Source: an uncultured Ruminiclostridium sp.
GTDB lineage: Bacteria; Bacillota; Clostridia; Oscillospirales; Acutalibacteraceae
Reading direction: 5' to 3'
NCBI GenBank assembly: GCA_902490005.1
Contig: CABUCM010000042.1
Span: 1-23,128, forward strand
DNA length: 23,128 nucleotides
Positions 1 to 6,800 of the stretch are shown piece after piece. Within the stretch, counting starts at the first letter, position 1. Each line of letters begins with the position of its first letter. Below the pieces are notes generated by a model. It was not told where the DNA came from. It saw only the letters and a list, made by a program, of their open reading frames with translations, and searched no databases. Position numbers and translations under genes: made by a program.

Positions 1-287
1 GTTATCCTACAAAATTTCCTCGCCCTTTTCTTGCAATTTTAAATCGGCGTTGACACTCCGGTGACGCCTGCGAGCAGAACAGCTATCCTTTGGGAGATTC
101 CCAGATTTGTGGATATGGGATTTTAAATATTGGTTAGAAAGGAGACAAAAAAGTAGGGATAAAACAACCGATATTTTATCCCTATTTGTAAGACCTATAG
201 ATTAACTTTTGAAATTTAAAATTAGTTATATGTAGTTAACCTGATTCCGTCGCGCTTATCGTGTAACCCAGAGGAGATGAAGAATAG
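1..287. other. Intergenic region with possible 3' tail of an upstream gene
   Basis: No intact gene is visible here. A plus-strand frame is open from 43 to a TAA at 124-126 (27 codons, ending ...EIPRFVDMGF), but it is preceded in frame by TAA at 40-42. It could be the tail of a decayed or frameshifted upstream gene, and I do not recognise the family. The rest is AT-rich DNA leading to a hairpin at 151-187 and to a second piece of debris from 288 onward. Confidence 0.35.
151..187. terminator. Hairpin, probable intrinsic terminator (possibly bidirectional)
   Basis: An 11-bp perfect stem, TAGGGATAAAA at 154-164 with TTTTATCCCTA at 174-184, has a 9-base loop. Read on the plus strand it is followed by only three T residues. 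Read on the minus strand it is followed by C and then six T residues (from 147-152). It could end whatever lies upstream of the window on the plus strand, or a lost minus-strand gene. The direction is uncertain. Confidence 0.45.
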
Positions 288-491
288 TCGGATAAGGTTG
301 CTACAGAAGTTTTACCTATTGTTAAATATAATCAGGCACTTGGAGTTGAAATTTATAGAAAAAATAGTCTTGTTGCCCATGAAGAATAGGATTGCAGTCA
401 GCATGAATTTTTTAACGAATCTAGAGGAAATCTTCTTTTTACAGAACTAATTGTTAAAATAAAACAGGAAAAACTTGTAAAAATAAATTAA
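288..491 (+). pseudogene. Decayed gene fragment with an in-frame amber stop
   Basis: A single reading frame runs from 288 to TAA at 489-491 and is interrupted only by TAG at 387-389. The two halves (33 and 33 codons, beginning SDKVATEVLPIVKYNQALGV and DCSQHEFFNESRGNLLFTEL) have protein-like composition and lie in the same phase. A further stop (TAG 285-287) lies just upstream, and no ribosome site or start fits. This looks like the C-terminal remnant of a gene. I cannot name the family. A chance open frame in AT-rich DNA is the alternative. Confidence 0.3.
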
Positions 492-573
492 ACGTTAAAT
501 TATTTAAATGCACAATAAAATCAATAATAAATAGTTTTAAATATCTATATTTAAAATTTTCAATAAAAATATA

Positions 574-602
574 TTGACTTATACGATTTTAAGCGTTACA
601 AT
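574..602 (+). promoter_or_regulatory. Sigma-A type promoter for the surface-protein/transport gene train
   Basis: The -35 TTGACT (574-579) and -10 TACAAT (597-602) are separated by exactly 17 bases, each one base from consensus. The predicted start is near 608-610, about 220 bases before the ATG of the giant surface protein. A LacI-type palindrome lies about 10-20 bases downstream of the start, where a bound repressor would block initiation or early elongation. Confidence 0.75.
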
Positions 603-618
603 TACAAATGAAATTAAT

Positions 619-628
619 TAATCGATTA
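619..628. promoter_or_regulatory. LacI-family operator candidate, site A
   Basis: TAATCGATTA is a perfect palindrome centred on CG, followed by GG and a TAAA block. The same extended pattern (AWCGWTTAG followed by TAAA within 1-2 bases) recurs at 20675-20684 and 808-817 of the 20-kb segment (20808-20817), around the LacI-family gene. Its position near +10 to +20 of the 574-602 promoter fits repression. The assignment to the repressor encoded at 19510-20544 is inference. Confidence 0.6.
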
Positions 629-663
629 GGTAAAAGGTTAAGATTAATAAGCGAGGTGAAGCG

Positions 664-678
664 ATGGGAATAACTTAA
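664..678 (+). other. Possible four-codon leader ORF (MGIT)
   Basis: An AGGTGA Shine-Dalgarno-like sequence (654-659) is followed four bases later by ATG GGA ATA ACT TAA. It lies on the leader between the promoter and the terminator hairpin at 719-760. It might be a translated leader peptide or a chance match. The spacing is a little short, and no regulatory codon run is present. Confidence 0.15.
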
Positions 679-682
679 ATTC

Positions 683-789
683 TATACCTTTTTAGAAATT
701 TTTTAAGAGCCTATATCTAGCACAATATTTTGTAATTTCTACAAAATATTGTGCTTTTTTATTAATTTTCTCCAATCTAAAAAGGTATA
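683..789. repeat. Nested inverted repeat in the mRNA leader (MITE-like or structured RNA)
   Basis: The arms are a perfect 14-base inverted pair: TATACCTTTTTAGA at 683-696 and TCTAAAAAGGTATA at 776-789. Between them lies a second perfect inverted pair (719-734 with 740-755). The 107-base unit begins with TATACC and ends with GGTATA, so the TA ends could be a TA target duplication as in Tc1/IS630-type miniature elements. Alternatively it is a folded RNA leader. No second copy is present in this window. Confidence 0.5.
719..760 (+). terminator. Intrinsic terminator in the leader of the giant gene
   Basis: A 16-bp perfect stem (719-734 with 740-755, five-base loop) is followed directly by a run of T residues to 760. 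This is the textbook form on the plus strand. It lies after the 574-602 promoter and before the ATG at 831, so it would stop transcripts at about 150 nt unless read-through or antitermination occurs. I see no competing antiterminator stem that overlaps its arms. Confidence 0.7.
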
Positions 790-830
790 CCTAAGAAAAT
801 TTTGTCAGAAGGGAAGGTTGAGAAAACTTT

Positions 831-3800
831 ATGAAGAGAAGGAAGTACCTATCGAGACTGATTTCTGGGTTATTATCCTTTGCGATGATCTTTACGATTA
901 TCCAGGGCTTCCCGATGTCGGCAAAGGCAGAGGAATTGCCGGATCCGGTGAACGGACACCGGGATGCGTTCTACTCTTACAATCCTGGACAAACTCCCGA
1001 AGACTGGGAGGGAGGAAATTGGACGATAGTATCAGGAACCGCCATTGACAACTGGGGCGCTGATACTGCGTGGAACAAATTTCTAAAGTACGACAACGGC
1101 TCGAAATTTTATACATATGATAAAACATATTATGATTTCGATTATACCACTCATATGCAAATTACAGAGGACAACACCTCCGGTGCGATTGTATTCCGTT
1201 ATCAGGACGATCAAAACTACTATTATTTCCAACTGATCTCCACTGATAATAAGGCGATCGTCGGTAAGGTGGTAGACGGAAAGAACACTGTTCTGTCTGA
1301 GCAGACCACAACGGTTCAAAGCAATAGGTGGTATAACTTAAGAGTCCAAGCGGACGGCAATAAGATCGTATGCAAGATCTTAGGGGACCCCTATTACATC
1401 GATGTGGATAATATGCATCCCGGTACTGTTGTTGGAGACATCACCGACGACACCTTTGCTTCGGGTAAATGCGGCTACTGGGCCTCCGGCGATGGAGCTG
1501 ACCAGTATTGCGTATTTGCTGTCAGCGATACGGCCCAGGATCGGACCATTGAGAATGATATATTCACTTTAACAACTGGTTCCTATGGCCAAATAAAATC
1601 TTTAAAGCTAAAAAATGAGCCTTACGATACCGATTTTGTAGGGAATGAAGAAACTCACCGGTTAGAGGTTGGGCCGAATAAATGGTTCGGCGAAATGAAA
1701 TTCACTTATACGGTAGGCGGCGACGTTGAAAAAATGACAGCGACTACCGGAGATTCCGAAGATAACCGCAAGATCACAGTAGATCAGGCGGCTAAAAAAA
1801 TTACCGTTGAGTATACGGCGCAATCACAATTAGAAAACGGTATCAAAGATTTTCAGGTAATTGAAACTTATTCTTTGATTGACGACTATGTACAGTTCGA
1901 TATTGAGATTAAAAATAACAGCGGTGAGGCACTGACGTTCCAGGATGTAGGCCTTCCGATTACCTGGAACAATCATTGGCAATTCAAGAGCCCTTATGAA
2001 AGTTATCTCGCAGCTGCGGGCAACTATATTTCTTATAATGGCTCCTATGTACTGCTAGAGCGTGGTATGGGCGGCGGAAACAAATTACTGTTTATGCCTG
2101 ATTCCACAACAGACGCAAAACTTGAATACCGTAAATTTATGTCAAAAGAAGCCACTTTTACCAATCCACCTGAGGAATACTATATTTATAGCGATTCCAT
2201 TAAAGAAGAAGGACAGGGTTATTTACCGAGCACCACCTTGACCTTGAATGATGGTGAAAGCAAAAAGTTGTCTTTCCAATTCCACAAGTTGGGCGAAGAC
2301 TATACTGAGGTTGGAGAAACCCTGTATAACCAAAATTCTATTGATGTAACGGTCAATCCTGGTATGATTCTGCCGACCAATGTGCCGGCTCAGATGGATA
2401 TTAGGACAAAACACGAAATCAATAAAATTGAATCCACCGATCCCAATACGAAAATCGACCTTGTCGAGGAGAAAGCCGGGGATCACCATTTCTATAATAT
2501 TACCTTTGACAAATTAGGCCGAAACGATATTACCATCACCTATGACGGCGACAAGAAGAGCGTGCTCCAATTCTGGATTGAGGCGCCTATTAAGGAAGCT
2601 CTTCAGCAGCGTGTGGACTATCTGATGGATAATCTAAGAATCACAGATCCCAATGATCCTCATTGTTACAGCTTCCTGGAGATTAACAATTTTACCGGAG
2701 AAATTAAACCGGGCGGTTGCGGCTGTAATAATAACGACTATGAGCAGATGTACGATGGTCCGGCGTTTATCGCGGAAAAGAACGTGTATTACCCAGTACA
2801 GGATGAAATTACAGCCATGGATCAGTATCTAGTTGACCTGGTTTGGGCAAAAGAAGTAATTCACGATGGCGAGCTTGCTGGTACCCTATCCCATGGTTGC
2901 TGCCAAGGTAGATGCTGGAGCGATAATTCAGTGGCTCCCAATTATTTGTGCAGCCGTTCTTTCAACTATCCCCGTATCTATAATACATTCTATTCCATGT
3001 ATAAAGTGGCTGACAGATATCCTGATATGGAGTTCCGCTGGGATAAGAGCGAGTACTTGCGCGTGGCGGCAATGATCTTAAAGGTAGGTATCCCGCTGAG
3101 CGGAAGCATGGGCGTTATGGGAGATCAAACCACTGTCGATATCTGTGCGGCGCTGGATAAAGAAGGCCTTTCTGGTATGGCCGATGAAATTCGTGCCCTT
3201 GCGAAGGTAAAGGCGGATGGAATTAATCATAATCCTTATCCCTTTGGTTCCGAGTTCGGAACTGACAGCACTGCCGAAGAGGGCGCGTATTTCTATTCCA
3301 AAATGTTTGGCAATGAAGCAGCTATGGAAAAGACCGTAAACAAAGCCATCGCTTGGAAAGGCAAGTCCAACGTTTGGTATTGGCAGACCACCGGAAACCG
3401 CCAGGATAATGACTGGTGGCTGTTCCAATATACGGTTGGCTTACATGGAGCCTTGCTGAACGACTGGTATTTCAACAATGTGGATAATTCCAGTGATTAC
3501 TGGTCTATGATCTATCCGTTTAAGTTTGCTCCGTTTGTTCATATTAACTCCGGACAGCCGGAAGCGCCTGGCGACGTGGGAACCGTTTGGTGGAACTATA
3601 AATCCACAGAGCCATATAATTGGGATTTGGGCTTCCCTTATGCGGAATCCGGTGAAGCGGATATTTCCCTGTGGGCTGGCTTACAGATTTTGAGCTCGGA
3701 TGTGGTTCTCAATGATCCCTCTTTTGGAACCACCGGTTATGGCTGCGAGGTTACTGACGGGGATGGAATCGTAACGGTAGTCCCACAGGACGGTTTGTTC

Positions 3801-6800
3801 CGCCGCTTAAATGTAGTGGGCAGCGACCTGCAGATTGAAATGCAGTCTGATATTTATTCTAAAGCCGTTCTGTCTGACTCTATGGATTCTTTTACCATGG
3901 ATCTTACCAACCTGACGAAAACCGCTCATAGCGGCAGCTTTACGGTAAAAGGCTTGCCGGCTGGAAAATATCAGCTGTTGGTAGACGGCGGCGTACAGGC
4001 CTATGTCAGCGTAGCTGATGCAAACGAAAAGACCTCTTTCACCTATCAGATCAGCGATGTGGAAGAGCATTCTTTGGAAGTGAAACCCTTTGGCGAAGAC
4101 AGAAAGCTGAAAGTGGCAATTGTGGGTGACGAAAGCGTTATGGGCCAAGGCACCAGCAATTGGCAGGAATATGGAATCGGTTCTCAGCTAAAGAAAATGC
4201 TAGGGGATACAGAGTACGAAACCGAAGTGTTTACAAAAGAAAACGCTTCTATGTCCGATTTTGTTGCCGAGTCTCAGACCCCTGATGACCAGGTGCTTTA
4301 TTCCACGGACTTTACAGACGCCAGCGAATGGAATGTCCTCAATGACTGGGGCCAAGCAAAGGTGGAAAACGGCGCTGCAACGTTCAATACTGGTAGTAAA
4401 CTGATATTGAATGAAAAGTCGTTTACAGATTTCGTTTATGAAATGGATCTTACCATTACCAACGCGAATCACGACGGCGGATATACCGGGCCGTTGTTCC
4501 GCGCAACAAATGCCCAAAACGCTATTAACACTAGTGACGCCTACGGTGTAATGCTGTTTGAAACCGCAGATCGGATCTCCCTGACAAAGTTTAGTTCGTC
4601 AGGAGCACCGACGGAACTAGTTACTTGGCCTTATACAGTAGACAAAGAAAAGACTTATCGGTTGAAAGTGGTTGCCAACGGCAATAATATCCAGGTGTAT
4701 TTGGATAATACTCTGATAGGCGAATATACCGATGAAACTAGCGCCTATACCTCCGGCTCTATCGGTATGATTAACTGCGACGGCATAGCTACCTTTGACA
4801 ATGTCAAAGTTACCTCTGTTCCGTCTGGAACCGCCGGTGGAAGTGAAAATATTCTGGATAACTGCAAGGCTTTTGCGCCTGATATGGTAGTGCTAATGGC
4901 CGGTTCTAAGGAGACCGCCGATTGGGATACCGCCAGCGGAACCTTCGCGAATGAACTGGGCGCCGTGGTTGACGCTTATAAGGGAATTGCCTCCAGCCCG
5001 ATTGTTTATATTGCTACCGTTCCGGCAGTTCAGGGCGAGGGAGTTGGGACCTTAACAGCCGCAAACGCGGAAGCTGCCGCCGATAGCATTCGTACTGTGG
5101 CCGGCGAAAAACAGACTGTAGTACTGGATGTATACGATTGGACCGGAGAAGCTCCCGAAATGCTGCAGCAGAACGCATATCCGGACAACAACGGTGCCAG
5201 AACGATTGCATCTAACATCTACAAAGCTTTGACCTCCCGCAGTTACGCCTATGTATCTGCTGAACGGGATCCTTTCCAGCCGATGGACGCAGCCAGCTAT
5301 GATTCGCAGTTCGGCGCAGTATTTGGCGAGGTAAAGAAATATCCCAGTTCTACGAACGAGCCTTTTGTACAGTTAGGCACCAATGATTACATCGAATTTG
5401 ACGCTCTTGGGCTGAAGAGCGGAGCCATCACGTCAGAGCTTCTTGTGAAGACCGCGGCGGAAGGCAGAGTGGAATTGTACTTCGATGACGCCAACGGTAC
5501 TTTAATTGGTTCTGCAGCCGTACCGAATACCAGCGGGGAATGGCAGGCATTGCCGGTAGAACTGCTAGAGGCTTATGGAACCCATGACGTTTATTTGAAA
5601 GTTACTGAAGGCAATGTTGACGTAAAGACTGTCAAGTTTGTGCAGGATCCAAATCCCAGCTATGAGAATGATTTCTCAAAGGATGACGGAAGATGGGTCA
5701 ACTATGGCGGCAATTGGTCTATTTCTGATGGAACCCTTAAGGGATCCGGAGACGGAAAGACTATTTTAAGCGACTTTGTTTTTGATAATTTCATTTATGA
5801 GATTGATCTTACTATTGAAACCGCCAGCAACTGGGCGGGGCCATTGTTCCGTGTTACGAATCCTGGCATGGGCCTAGAAGCCCTCAACGGTTATTGTGTG
5901 AACTTCAACGTAGGCCAAGATAGAATTTGGCTGTCTAAGCACAATCAAAACTGGGGTATTGTAGGTGATTGGGCTTACAACTTGGAGTTTGGGAAACAGT
6001 ATCACCTGATGATCGTTGCCAATGGCGCAACAATTCAAGTATACATTGACGGCGAGCAAGTGGGCGAATGTGTGGACCCCGACCCGTATCTGGAGGGCGC
6101 GGTTGGTATACGTTCTTATGGTACTTCCATAATTTATGACAATATGTCTGTAAGAGGAATTGCGGAAGGCGCGCCGGTAATCTATACCCATCCCCAGGCG
6201 GTTAATGGGTATGTTGGACAGCCGGCTGAGTTTACTGTCGTAGCGGAAGCTGGCGGTGAAAGCACAGAACCGTTAACTTACCAGTGGCAGAAGTCTGTGG
6301 ATCGGGTAAGATGGGATGACATTACGGATGCTACTGAGAGTGTTTACCGCATCGAAAGCCTTACTGAAGAGAATGATGGCACCTATTACAGGTGTATCGT
6401 GTCTCAGGGTGCCCTTTCTACCACCACGAATTCGGCTGAGTTAAGTGTAAACGCTATGCCCACCCTAGAGTCCATCAGCATATTCCCCGAAAACTCTTAC
6501 GTCAAGGCTGGAGAAACCAAGCAGTTCAGCATTTCCGTTACCGGACAGAATAATCCTCCCGCGGGAGTGACCTGGTCCGTGGAAGGCGGCAGCGAGGGCA
6601 CCAGCATTGATCAGAACGGCCGTTTGACTGTCTCTGAGCAAGAGGTTGCGAATACAGTGCTGACTGTGAAAGCGGTATCTATCTTTGATGACTCCAAGTC
6701 CGCGGAAGCTACCGTGACTATTTTGGAAAACATTTCCGTGGCCTTTGAGCCTTATGATACCTATACTACGGTCGGCGCGGCTCCCGTAATGCCTGATACC

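Noticed and set aside
584..604. CcpA cre-like sequence around AAGCG in the 574-602 promoter
   Set aside because: Only the left half fits the cre consensus, and the right half mismatches at the key CA positions.
749..1048. 99-codon plus-strand frame overlapping the start of the giant gene
   Set aside because: It has no ribosome site, starts inside the terminator T-run and shares the DNA with the clear signal peptide of the giant protein in another frame.
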